Origin: Ophiocordyceps camponoti-saundersi (nom. inval.)
Taxonomy: Eukaryota > Ascomycota > Sordariomycetes > Hypocreales > Ophiocordycipitaceae
DNA: 64,000 nucleotides
Direction of reading: 5' to 3'
Assembly (NCBI GenBank): GCA_003339415.1
Contig: PDHQ01000115.1
Span: forward strand, 38,998-102,997
Each line of letters starts with the position of its first letter. Position 1 is the first letter of the stretch. Below the pieces are notes generated by a model. It was not told where the DNA came from and searched no databases. It saw nothing but the letters and a program-made list of their open reading frames with translations. Position numbers and translations under genes: made by a program. This document shows positions 33,001-43,351 of the stretch, one piece after another.

Positions 33001-34796
33001 GGGATAGGCCGTGAAGTGGCAAAGATGTTGATTCGAAACTCGGCATTCAGTTGTCCCAGCTCGTCAAGAAACGACGAGAGCGTGTTAGTCGTCGTGTAAC
33101 ACTCGTCAAGTGCATCAACTAGGATGAAGACTCTCGAGAACTCAGCCACTACCTTCTGTAGAACGCTTTTGATTTGGCTGAGCGATGGTCTTGAACACGT
33201 CTTGTTATGCTCTTTATAAAGAGAGCTCACAACGTCTGGGAAATTGGCTCTTTTTTGACTCAGCTGTTTGAGCAGGCTTGAAGCCAGATCCAGAAGACTC
33301 TGTTCCTCGTGATAGTTGTAGTCGAAGTAAACAAACGCCACGCCAACGTCGTCATCTTTGATGTAAAGGGATTGCAGGTGATCGATGATGGTCGAAGTAA
33401 GAATCGTCTTTCCGGCGCCTGGCATGCCCGTGCAGAAGAGCGTCTGGCCTGGAGTGTCGATCCAGTCGTCAAAGGTGTCTGAATCTAGGAGCCATCTGCC
33501 AGTTCCGAGCTTCCTTTCTTCGAGACAGTCTCTCTGCTTGGCAGCGTAATCGGTGGAAGTCAGCCAGTAGAGGATCTGTTGATGCTCGCCATCATGTTGC
33601 CGCGATCGAAGATTGTCGACGATTTCAGAAACGTGATCGACTTTCCTGCCGATTCCGTGAAGGACTACAGATGTATCATGAACAGAACAGTTAGTAGCAT
33701 GAATCATATCACGGGTCGGTCAGGTTTACATAGACAGACAGCCCTCTCTCTTCAACAGGCACTACCTACGCTCAATAGCCGGCATCAGCTCAACAGCCTG
33801 CGCCGGCACGACCGAGAGAAGCTCCTTTGCAAACGCCGCCGCCACAGCTGCTGCATGCTCTTGCCACTCGTAGTTCTTTCGAGAGTCGGCGTAGTCGCAG
33901 ATGCCCCTGACGACGATGCAAGGAAAGTTATCCATGAGACCGGCCGCCTCCATCTCGACGCAGAGGACATTGCCGCCGAGGTTTCTGTCGATAGTATCAC
34001 GTAGTTTGATGTCTTTGATCACTTGGTTTCCGGAGGCGATGAGCCCGTAGTGAACTTGAAAGCCGCGGGATGTTGACTCGGGACTTGGCTTGCCTTTTGG
34101 CTTGCCGTCTGAGGGAGGGATTATATGAACAAATCCCAGAATAGCCCAGAAGATGTTGAGTAGCAGCTCGAGAAGATGGGCATTCCAAGTGAAACGAACA
34201 TCCTCCGGGTCTTTCAACAGATCAGATCGAATGTACTTTGGCACGAGAGCAGGCCAATTCTTCCTCAAGTCGTCAAGATACTCCGGTATCCGAGAACCTT
34301 GCATATCATGCCTCGTCTCCAACTTAGCCAACGCCGTCAACAGTGCAGACGGCGGATTATTCAGGGCGCCAATCCTTCTGAAAGCCCCTCCCTTTTCAGC
34401 CGTGCCGAAATCCCACTGGATGACGCCGGGGTACTCGTAGACAGGAGTACTGACGACGACGTCACCGAGCCGTACCTTGGGCGGAATCCCCCCGCCGATT
34501 CCGACCATGAGGCCGAACTTGACGGACGGATACGTGTTGACCAGGCGGGTTGCCACCGTCGAGGCGGCGTTGGTGCCAATCTTGCCCTTGGGGAGACAGG
34601 CTATGACGACGTTGTGGGCGCCGATGGATCCCAGAGTGTAGATGTTGAAGTCGTTGGGAGGGTTGGGCAGTTCGGGATGGATTTGGTGAAGCATGGCGGT
34701 TGCAGCGGTCTGTTCCTTGGGCAGGGCGCAGATCCAACCGACGGTGTAAGCGCTGTAGTCGCGGGCATTGTGGGCGGTGGGTTCTCGTGCAGCCAT
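30096..34796 (-). CDS. PNP-NACHT-ankyrin NLR-like (STAND) protein
   Basis: Three exons, 34796-33770, 33664-32815 and 32757-30096, 1512 aa. N-terminal nucleoside-phosphorylase-like domain (about 15-335): YTVGWICALPKEQTAA, GLMVGIGGGIPP, HYGLIASGNQVIKD, CVEMEAAGLMDNFPCIVVRGICDYAD. NACHT NTPase: Walker A GMPGAGKT (about 422-429), Walker B FILVDALDE (about 517-525), and a FATSRP sensor. A winged-helix-like region follows, then roughly 650 residues of ankyrin repeats (about 860-1505), several shortened to under 33 residues. Proteins of this layout are fungal NLR relatives implicated in heterokaryon incompatibility and perception of non-self; the ankyrins are the presumed sensor and the PNP domain the effector. 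Intron 2 (57 nt) is a multiple of three with no stop. The first exon junction rests on frame and branch site only. Confidence 0.9.
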
Positions 34797-36174
34797 TCTG
34801 GGGAGTCGGAGATTTACCCAGTTGGGGTTCAACTTTGAGGGCTCCAGCTGTCTCTGCTGTTGTCGTGATGCTCAACCGTCATGGAAAGAATCGACTGCTG
34901 AGCTGACTTGGAGTCGAGAGAAACTTGATGGTTCCGTCTTCATCCTCAGCTTCCCCCGCATGGGTGCATGCATGCATACGTGCATACATAGTGTGTACAG
35001 AGGACGTAGAAAGGATGGCTCGCCACGCCGAAGAAGGGAAGATGATGGTGCTCAATTTGACCCTATGAATGATGATCTGTCTAGAAAGGGGAGGGAAAAG
35101 GGGGGAAGGGGGGGGAAGGGGGGGGAAGGGGGAGTGCCAATGTATGTCCTGTGCCGTACCAATCGTACCTTCCGTGGCAGGGCCGTCATACGGTCATACC
35201 TGCCCACCAGACTTCCTGGGTCTCTTCAGCCGCACGTCAGAGACAGACATCATACAGTGGCTGTATGTACATATGTATGCATGCTGACCGGCGTTTCTGC
35301 GGAAAAGGGGGGAGGGAAGAAAATGCACACGATGTTGAGTCTAGTCTGGAGATGAAGACACATACGGCATGTGGTGTTTTGAGAGTCGTCACACACAATG
35401 TCAGGTGAGTTGTATGTATGTAAGCAATGGCGGTGGATGATGCTTGGAACGCCCCGGCCGCGGAAACGATGCGCTGCAGAGAACCAAGCCTCGGGCCTCA
35501 GCCCGGGGCTGATCAGAGCTTCACGGTGTTTACAGGTGGGTTTCGACAGATGTCTCTACCTGAACTCTCAGCATTTGCCAATTTGGCCGACGATGGAGAT
35601 GGATCCCCTTGCGTCATCATCATTGGCGAGTCCCTTGCTATAGCGTGCATAGCCGTCGAGTTGAGCTTATACATACATACATACATAGTGTGGATGGAAT
35701 CATGTTGAAGTTATCACAACACCCTCACTCACTTAGACTATCATTTCGAGTGAGATTTGATAGTAAACAGCATACATAGATACTGTATGTACGGTTCCTT
35801 GTGCCGCCGGGAGTCAACTCAAGTAATGCACAACATACACAAATCCAGCACCTCGAGAATCAGCTTCTCTCATGGCAAATGAACACACACAAAAAGTATT
35901 GCACAAGAAATAGGTTCAGGACTGTGTGCCACAGGCTATACTGACTGTCGTACATACACTATAGCTAGAATGGGGCCACTTTGTTCCAACGAATCTTACC
36001 AGATAGGCCCTACATATATCGTCAACTACTATGTATGTATATGAAATATCACAGCAATAAACTTCTTTACAGCGGAGCCTTTCACCTATATAAACCTACC
36101 CGTCCGGCTCATCTGTGAGACGATGACCAAACTCACTCCTCGTCCCTCCGTTCCTCCCCTTCACTCTTCAAACA
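34797..36174. other. divergent region between NLR gene and secreted-protein gene
   Basis: No gene is supported. It contains a G-rich (GGGGGAAG)n tract at about 35090-35132, TATGTATG/TACATACA islands (about 35268, 35670, 36030) and, near the right end, a TATA box annotated separately. It would serve as promoter for both flanking genes. Confidence 0.45.
36087..36094 (+). promoter_or_regulatory. TATA box of the 36.2 kb secreted-protein gene
   Basis: TATATAAA lies 81 bp upstream of the ATG at 36175, a normal spacing for a fungal TATA promoter with a short leader. Confidence 0.5.
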
Positions 36175-36570
36175 ATGCAGTTCAAAACCGCGGCCCTCAT
36201 CGCCATCGTGGCCGCTGCCCAGGGCGTCTTCGGAAGCGCATGCATCGAACAACAAGTCATGTGGGACAAATGTAAGTCTCACAACAAGCCCGGCTCATAC
36301 GATTACCTGCAGTGGTGCCTCTGCGTCATGCCCCGAGGCCTCTTCCACCAAGCGTGGAAATGCAGCATCGAGAAAGCCGTGGGAAGAGCCGGAGGGAACG
36401 AGCATAGCAGGGAGGTCGCTTTGGAAGACATGTACTGGAAGCAGTACTACGTCGAGTTCAAGTTCCGCTACTGCCAGGATCCGGATGGGAAGTTCAACGG
36501 CAACTATCAAAAGGCTTGGGAGTCGCACGACAATATTTGGAAGAACAGAAACCAGCTCACCTCGATCTGA
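36175..36570 (+). CDS. small secreted cysteine-containing protein
   Basis: A 131-aa single-exon frame with a clear signal peptide: MQFKTAALIAIVAAAQGVFG, with probable cleavage near residue 20 (VFGSA). The mature part of about 110 aa has six Cys (in ACIEQ, DKCKS, WCLCV, KCSIE and YCQDP) and is rich in Trp, Tyr and His. There is no transmembrane helix after the signal. I do not recognise the family. Size, signal peptide and cysteines fit a fungal effector candidate or small extracellular protein, but no activity can be inferred. It is transcribed divergently from the NLR-like gene, has its own TATA box and is followed by another secreted-protein gene on the same strand. Confidence 0.75.
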   Translation: MQFKTAALIAIVAAAQGVFGSACIEQQVMWDKCKSHNKPGSYDYLQWCLCVMPRGLFHQAWKCSIEKAVGRAGGNEHSREVALEDMYWKQYYVEFKFRYCQDPDGKFNGNYQKAWESHDNIWKNRNQLTSI

Positions 36571-38511
36571 GATGAATTTGTGATGGTTGATCAGTGGAGG
36601 GAGTTGAGTGGAAAGGCGTTGCTTGCTTGAGGGTTGATAGACCCTGATTGGGGGGAAAGAGAGTCTTGAGAAAGGGGACGAAGGAGATGACGGGTATGTG
36701 TGTATGTCTGATAAGAACAACCCATGTACAACTTTAAGCCATTCCGCTCAAGAGACACATCTAAACTTGTGCCGAGTCATCCCCCTATAACCTCTATGTG
36801 CTAATATTGATCTAACAAGATATGCAGCATAGACGAGATGCACAGACGGCAGAGGAGCATCATAAGCATCACAAGAGTTATGCATATGCATATATACATA
36901 CCTATGCATATGAGCTAAGCTAAGAAGAGAGATGAGCGAAGGGGGTGAAGAAGACGAGAAGAAGGGCCGCGTGGGTGTCACGTGATCTTTAACAACTGGC
37001 AACCGAGATATGGACGTGCATACATACCTGGCTCTCAGGAACGCCGTCCGGAAGCACAGTGAAAGGACCAAGCTGAGGAATGGCTATGCAGAAGCTCCTG
37101 TATAGACGCTGGCAGCAGCCCGGGCTATTCATACAGGAAGAAGCATAAAGGCAGAAAGGCTTAGGGGTATCAGGGCCCCGAATCAGCCTGATGCGGCGTA
37201 TGACCCGCCGTCTGATCTATGTAATCTATCCCTATCCTCAAAACCTCATGCCGACACCCCATCTGCAATGTGATTTAGTCAACTGAGATGATCCACGGTG
37301 TTTTAATGCGTGTGTCAGCCGGTACCGGATCAAGCGCAAGGCTGTATTCGTGGTGTCACGGAGGATAACTAGCGGAAGGCGGGTATCACGAGGTTGTGGT
37401 CGAGGTTCTCGGCCATCGTCTCCAAGAGAGCAGAGTCCATTGCTATCAAAATTGATAGCATGTTTCACATCGTGCCTCTTTGATAGACAACCAGGGTAGC
37501 GGTAAATTCCCAAGATGCCATCGAGTTTAAGCTTCTTTTTTCCATCTCCTTCGCGTGAAGATGCCCGTGCGTCAGGGGCTGTTTCTGAAACAGCCGAGAG
37601 AGAATAATTCTTTGCAGGTGATAGAAATCCTGTCAGCCTTGAGTCGAGGGACACAAGCCTATTTAGCAGCTGAATAGCGGTCCGCTTCTTAGGGCTATGC
37701 TTGTCAGAAAGATAGCCAGGGCATATGTATGTATGTATAAATCCAATCAAAGCACTCACTGGGGTGTCCCAAATTTTGGTGCAATGGAGCATTCCTCCCA
37801 ACAATGCTTGAGGAATCACCGGAGAGTTGTGGAGCACCGCCCCATAGGCCATCGGTGGAAAATGAGGCCCCTCTTCATGCATGAAGAGCAACGGCAGCCA
37901 GGTATGGATGTGTTAAAGGCAACTGACTACAATATGACTGATCAGTATGCTGAAAGGCTGGGAAGCACGCAAGCCTTATGCCTGCTTCTGTATATTCCTA
38001 CACTGCCGTTTCATATCGTACGCTATCACTATTAGTGAAGAGTATGACTCGAACAGATATGCAAGTTGATAGATCACGCGGCTTTCAATTATCTAAAGGC
38101 AACGGATCATCTGATCGACCTGTACGTCCGATGATGTTCTATCTACCGGCCTTATGCCTGAACATGGTCGTTTCTGACAGTATGTATATCCTACGCTGAA
38201 GCTAAGCTTGACCCGCCGCGAGGCATTCCACTGCATTGGCCAGGGAGCCTTGACCAGAGAGTCGTAGAGCCCGTACTTACAGTATTTCACGGTTGGGAAG
38301 GGAAGAGACTGACTCGGATAAAGCCTAGACTATGTATGTAGGCCCGAGGGGAGGTGTTGTGAGGTCATGGCAGCGCCCTAGTGGCTGATACTATCTGAGC
38401 ATGGATCTACCTATGTATGGATCTACGGATCTACATCTATACATACCTATAAAAGCCAGGTCCAATATCAGGGCCACTTCCAACTCATCCAGTCTTTCTC
38501 TCTATTTCAAC
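36571..38511. other. intergenic stretch between the two secreted-protein genes
   Basis: About 1.9 kb. A 217-codon minus-strand frame (37238-37891) has no recognisable domain, and I do not call it. Two anchors, TAAAGGCAAC (37914 and 38094) and GCCTTATGCCTG (37973 and 38149), repeat at about 176-180 bp spacing and suggest an old, diverged duplication. A CACGTG lies at about 36978. TATGCATA/TACATA islands are frequent. Confidence 0.4.
38448..38453 (+). promoter_or_regulatory. TATA box of the 38.5 kb secreted-protein gene
   Basis: TATAAA lies 59 bp upstream of the ATG at 38512. Confidence 0.5.
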
Positions 38512-39390
38512 ATGAAGCTTACAAACCTCGTCTCCGCCCTCGCCGCCACGGCTTTGGCAGCTCCCGCAAAAGACGAAGAGGTCATGTCAGAAAAGCACCA
38601 TTACAAACGAATAGTCGGCGGCACCGAAGTCGATCACCGGGGGTTGTGCAAGAACAGGCCCCATTACGTAGGATGCATGATTTCATCGGAGGCGGTCAAA
38701 CTCAGAGATCAAAAGTGCGCGGAATACGGAAACCTCACCAGTTACTATGAGATCCCTGACCTCCCCGTGCCACTGCAGGGAACCGAGGGCGAGGGAGGAC
38801 CGTTTCCGGTTAACGACGAATACCCGGTGCCGTTGCCGACAGAGAAAAAACTGGTGCCGGCTGAGTGCCGGAATATATTCTGCAGGGAATCGTGGTCTCA
38901 GTTGATTACCATCTACGAGGAATGCAGCGCCGGCGACAAGAAGATGGAATCCTCTTGCGCGCAATACGGAGACCTCACTAACTACTACGTGCCCAAGGAG
39001 GACAAGGTACCGCAGCTGAACATTGGAGTGAGGCGACCGAGTCGAACCGTTGGCAGGAAGAGATCAGTTTCGACTGAGAGCAACAAAGGATCGGAGAGGT
39101 ATCAAGGCTTCCCATACCCGGTGCCGACCGTCGCAGACAGAAGAGAACCGGTGCCGGTCGAGTGCCGGATGACGTCCTGCAAGAAGAGGTCGAAGAGGTG
39201 GATATACATCCACGAGCGATGCGGCGCCGGTAGCAAAAAGATGGAACCCTTTGTCCGCGAAGCAGAGATAAGTGTCTGTAAACGCTTGAAGGAGGAGGGA
39301 AAGTTGCAGGCGAACGGACAGTTGTTGATGAATTGCTTCGAGGCCTTGAGGGATTCAGGAAACGAAGTCTTGCAGCAGTATGAAAGGTAG
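38512..39390 (+). CDS. secreted protein with three related cysteine modules
   Basis: A 292-aa single-exon frame starting at ATG 38512. It has a signal peptide (MKLTNLVSALAATALAAPA, cleavage near residue 17-19). A dibasic KR at about 33-34 (HHYKR/IVGG) and another in RKRSVST are possible Kex2 sites. Three modules share a pattern. Module 2 has ECRNIFC, then IYEEC, AGDKKME and SCAQYGDLTNYY. Module 3 has ECRMTSC, then IHERC, AGSKKME and a later Cys. Module 1 has a Cys pair, then KCAEYGNLTSYY. Modules 2 and 3 are each introduced by a YPVP....VP.EC segment. I do not recognise the family. It could be a multi-domain effector, a Kex2-processed precursor, or a structural wall protein. Confidence 0.78.
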   Translation: MKLTNLVSALAATALAAPAKDEEVMSEKHHYKRIVGGTEVDHRGLCKNRPHYVGCMISSEAVKLRDQKCAEYGNLTSYYEIPDLPVPLQGTEGEGGPFPVNDEYPVPLPTEKKLVPAECRNIFCRESWSQLITIYEECSAGDKKMESSCAQYGDLTNYYVPKEDKVPQLNIGVRRPSRTVGRKRSVSTESNKGSERYQGFPYPVPTVADRREPVPVECRMTSCKKRSKRWIYIHERCGAGSKKMEPFVREAEISVCKRLKEEGKLQANGQLLMNCFEALRDSGNEVLQQYER

Positions 39391-39792
39391 TGAGTCTCTT
39401 TATCAGATGAAGAATCTACATGGGAAAGATCCTGAGACCGTTGTTGTTGTTGTTGTTGTTGCCGCACTCTCTACCAGGAAGCAATGAAGACCTTCTAGAA
39501 CATCTGAAAACCTTCTAGAAGACCTTAAAAGACGTATGTAAAGAAGGAAGGTCTGACGGTGAAAGAGTCGAGAGACACGACGTCGAGCCCGGATTAAAAA
39601 AAGGACCGACTACCACAGTGTCGATCCCATTCCCACTCACCACCACCCGGATGGTCAGCCTCGTTTCGACGACGAGCCTCTCTCCACCCCATCTCCCGTC
39701 AGCCTCGTCCTCAGACATATTTACATGCATACCTCCTATGTAAGAGAGGGAACTTCGTCGGCGGCGGCTCCAACAATCAAAGCTCCAGCCCG
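39391..39792. other. intergenic stretch upstream of XPF/Rad1
   Basis: Contains a (GTT)n/(TTG)n run at about 39441-39461 and a direct repeat of the AACCTTCTAGAA type near 39490-39525. No gene is seen. Confidence 0.4.
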
Positions 39793-42743
39793 ATGCCGGC
39801 CGACGATGCGCCGCAACCGGTCAAGCTCTCGCTCCCGCTGGTCAGACGACGCGAAGAAGGAAAAGAAGACGGGGTTGAAGGACAAAAAATGATGGGCTGA
39901 CGAAAAGCGAATAGGAGTATCAGCAGAACCTGTTCCAGGAGCTGCGGGCCGAGAATGAGCTCGTCGTGCTGGCTCGCGGCCTGGGTCTGATGCGGCTCGT
40001 CACCAACTTGCTTCACTCGTACGACGCAGCGGGGAACAATCTGGTGGTGGTGGTGGGCGCAGACGAGCGGGAGAATGGATGGATGGGCGAGGCGCTGGCG
40101 GAGCATGCGGCCATTAGCGGCTCGTCGAGGGCGCGCGGCCTGACCGTCGTCAATACGGACTCGCAGACGGTGGGCGTGCGCCAGAGGATGTACGCAGCCG
40201 GCGGCATCTTCAGCATCACTTCGCGCATCCTCGTCGTCGACCTACTAGCAAAACTGCTCGACCCAGAGTCCATCACCGGTCTCGTCGTGCTACACGCCGA
40301 CCGCGTCGTGGCCACGTCGACCGAGGCCTTCATCATCCGTCTCTACCGTCAGAAGAACAAGGTCGGCTTCCTCAAGGCCCTGTCTGACAACCCGGAGCCG
40401 CTGGCCACGGGCTTCTCGCCGCTGGCCCGGACGATGCGAAACCTGTTCGTCAGCAAGGCATCGCTTTGGCCGCGCTTTCAGGTTGCCGTTGCTCGCTCGC
40501 TCGAGGGCAAGAAGAAGGCCGAAGTGATCGAGCTCGAGGTGCCGATGACGGACTCGATACGCGACATGCAAAACGCCATCCTCGAGTGCGTCGAGGTCAG
40601 CATCCACGAGCTCAAGAAGGGAAACAGCGGTCTCGACATGGACGATTGGAACCTCGACAATGCGCTTCTCGGCAACTTTGACGTCATGGTGCGGAAGCAA
40701 CTGGAACCCAACTGGCATCGCGTCAGTTGGAAGACGCGTCAGATTGTTAATGACCTGAGCGTCTTGCGGGCGCTTCTCAGCAACGTGTTGACGTACGACG
40801 CCGTGTCGTTTCTGCAGCATCTCGACACCATCCATGCGGCCCACTCGCCGCCGCCGGGCTCGACGCGCCAGACGCAGTCTCCGTGGTTGTTCCTCGACGC
40901 GGCCCAGACGCTGTTCGACACCGCCCGGAAACGGGTCTACGCTGCCCAGCCCAAGGAGCTTTCGCAGGGCGGCCAAGACGTGGAGGCCCTGCGTCCCGTG
41001 CTCGAGGAGCTCCCGAAATGGGGCGTGCTGGCCGAGGTGCTGGAGGAGATGGACAGAGACATGTATCTGGAACCAGCCGCTCGAGACGACTCCAACGGGA
41101 CGATCCTGATCATGTGCTCGAGCGCCGACACGTGTAGGCAGCTTCGAGACTATCTGCAGACCATGTACGTGAAGCCGAGGGGCAAGGACGCCGCTGGCGA
41201 CGACGGCGACGACGGGCGTCAGGCGTCAGCAGCCTTTATGATGAGGCGGCGGCTGCGCAACTACCTCTTGTGGAAGAAGCAGTTTGCGCGAGTCAGCGCG
41301 ACGCTTCTGGCGGAGAACCAAAAGGCGCTCAGCGGCGCGACCGATGCGCGTACAGGCCGAGGTCGCGGCGGCGGCGGCGCTTCTTCCTCACGAGCGGCGA
41401 CGAACAAGAGACGCCGTGTCCGTGGCGGAGGAGCCCGGGCGGGGATATCGGTACGGGGAGAGAACGGGGCGATGACGCAGTACCTGGAGAAGGCGGGCGA
41501 GGTGGCCTCGCTCATGGCCGAGGTGCGGATGACGGAGGCCGAGGCGGACGAAGGGGCCGCGGCGGCAGCCGACCCGCTCGAGGACATGGACGATTACTTC
41601 CGGCTGCTCGACATGCAGGATCTCGTTGCGGTGCACGCGTACGAGGGCGACCAGGACGAACATGTGCTGGAAGAGGTCAAGCCGCGCTACGTCGTCATGT
41701 ACGAACCGGACGCGGGCTTCATCCGGAGGGTGGAGGTGTATCGGTCTTCGCACGCGGCGCGCAACGTCCGCGTCTACTTTTTCTACTACGGCGGCTCGAC
41801 GGAGGAGCAGCGCTACCTTTCGGCCGTGCGGCGCGAGAAGGACGCCTTCACCAAGGCGATCCGCGAAAGGGCGTCGATGTCGCTGGTGATGACGACGGCA
41901 GACGAGGGCGAGGATGCTCAGGAGGCGCTGCTCCGGACGGTCAACACGCGGATCGCGGGCGGAGGACGGCTGACGGCGACGACGACGGTTCCCCGGGTCG
42001 TCGTCGACGTGCGCGAGTTCCGGTCTTCGCTTCCCTGTCTCCTTCACGGTCGGGCTATGGAAGTCGTCCCCTGCATGTTGACGGTGGGCGACTACATCCT
42101 GTCGCCCAAGCTCTGCGTGGAGCGCAAGTCGATCAGCGACCTGATATCGTCCCTCCGCGACGGGCGGCTCTACAACCAAGCCGAGGCCATGTTCCAGCAC
42201 TACAGCGATCCGCTCCTCCTGATCGAATTCGAGGAGAACCGAGCCTTTACGCTGGAGCCATTCGCCGACCTCTCCGGCAGCAGCGCCTCAACAGCAGCCG
42301 GTTCGGACGTCCAAGCCAAGCTCGTCCTCCTGACGCTAGCCTTTCCCCGCCTCCGCATCATCTGGTCCTCTTCACCGGTGCAGACGGCGGAGATCTTCGC
42401 GGCGCTCAAGAGTCAGGAGCACGAGCCTGATCCCGTGGCGGCGGTGAGGGCGGGTCTCGATAGTGAGGCGCTGCAGGCTGCGGATGGCGTGCCGCTGCTG
42501 TTTAATCGTGTGCCGAGGGAGATGTTGGAGACGGTTCCGGGGGTGACGCCTGTGAATGTTTCGAGGTTGGTGCTTGGGTTGGAGAATGTGCGTGAGGTGG
42601 CGAATTTGGAGGTTGGTGTTTTGAGGGGGTTGGTTGGTGAGGGGGCGGCGAGGAGTATTTATGGGTTTTTTAATAGGAATGTTATGGAGGAGGAGGAGGA
42701 TGACGGTGATGATGATGATGGTCAGCGGGAGGGGAGGTTGTGA
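39793..42743 (+). CDS. RAD1: XPF/Rad1 structure-specific DNA repair endonuclease
   Basis: Two exons, 39793-39840 and 39915-42743, 958 aa. The 74-nt intron has an unusual GTCAGA donor and joins KLSLPL to EYQQNLFQEL, as in other XPF proteins. The catalytic subunit pairs with ERCC1/Rad10 and cuts 5' of lesions in nucleotide excision repair and interstrand crosslink repair. The N-terminal inactive SF2 helicase-like part (LARGLGLMRLVTNLLHSYD onward) is followed by a Gly/Arg-rich basic linker (about 480-520). The ERCC4 nuclease has VVDVREFRSSLP, then GDYILSPKLCVERKSISD with the catalytic ERKxxxD (about 750). A C-terminal tandem helix-hairpin-helix (VPGVTPVNVSRLV) is the dimerisation domain. The tail is acidic. 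Confidence 0.96.
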
Positions 42744-43083
42744 CGTATGTATTTGTTCAGTGGTTTATAGGGATGAGGTTTATGATGATATTAAGACCTG
42801 TCTATGCTGTAATAGCGAATAAAACGAAGCAAGAGACAAAATATGAGGGTATCGAAAGAATTCCCAGAGACAAGACAGTGAGAAGAAAAAAAAAACGGAA
42901 GCCTCTCTGCCTTTGTTCATCACCATCTCCATCATCATCGTCATCATCGTCATCTCCATCATCACCATCACCATCACCATCATCACCATCACCATCACCA
43001 TCACCATCACCTTCACCATCACCTTCACCTTCACCATCACCTTCACCTTCACCTTCTCAAACCCCCATCTTCAGCCTATAGTA
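42744..43083. repeat. hexanucleotide-type minisatellite between convergent genes
   Basis: At about 42925-43060 the plus strand is an imperfect array of CATCAC / CTTCAC / CATCGT units. It lies between the stop of XPF and the stop of the small membrane protein. Frames through it encode only Met/Val/Lys or Ser/Pro runs and are not genes. Confidence 0.75.
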
Positions 43084-43351
43084 CTACACCCGACTGCGCG
43101 TGGTGCCCCCCCTCCTCCTCCGCCCACCACAATACCCACAAGTCAAGAATCCGACAACGATGCCGCAGAAGTTAACGATGGCGCTGATGATTGCCTGCAG
43201 GATTCCGCCTATGCCGCTTATCACTGCCATGATTGCGTTGCCGATTGTTCGGAGCGCGGCCTGGATCTGTTGACCTTTTTTTGTTAGTGGATGGTTTATA
43301 GAGGGAGAAGGGAGAAGGGAGGGAACGAACGCAGGAGATGACGGCGCCCAT
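43084..43351 (-). CDS. small conserved hydrophobic protein
   Basis: Two exons, 43351-43331 and 43266-43084, 67 aa. Exon 1 encodes MGAVISC. The 64-nt intron has donor GTTCGT, branch CACTAAC and acceptor CAACAG. Exon 2 gives a continuous hydrophobic region (IGNAIMAVISGIGGILQAI, then IVNFCGIVVGFL), followed by CGYCGGRRRRGGTTRSRV. It has one or two membrane segments, a conserved-looking Cys pair and an Arg-rich tail. From memory, very similar short proteins beginning MGAVVSC and ending in CGYCGGRR..R occur widely in filamentous ascomycetes without assigned function. The N-terminal MGxxxSC could be N-myristoylated and palmitoylated, but that is speculation. Confidence 0.8.

Noticed and set aside
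37755..37790. Sequence ACTGGGGTGTCCCAAATTTT, resembling a Tc1/mariner-type terminal repeat
   Set aside because: I found no inverted partner and no transposase remnant nearby, so there is no basis to call an element.
37238..37891. 217-codon minus-strand frame between secreted-protein genes
   Set aside because: No family resemblance and no promoter signal. The stretch may be decayed repeat DNA.
41270..42430. 386-codon plus-strand frame inside XPF
   Set aside because: Shifted frame over a GC-rich exon. The conserved ERCC4 motifs are in the other frame.
42780..43052. Met/Val/Lys-repeat frame on the minus strand
   Set aside because: Encoded entirely by the CATCAC-type minisatellite.
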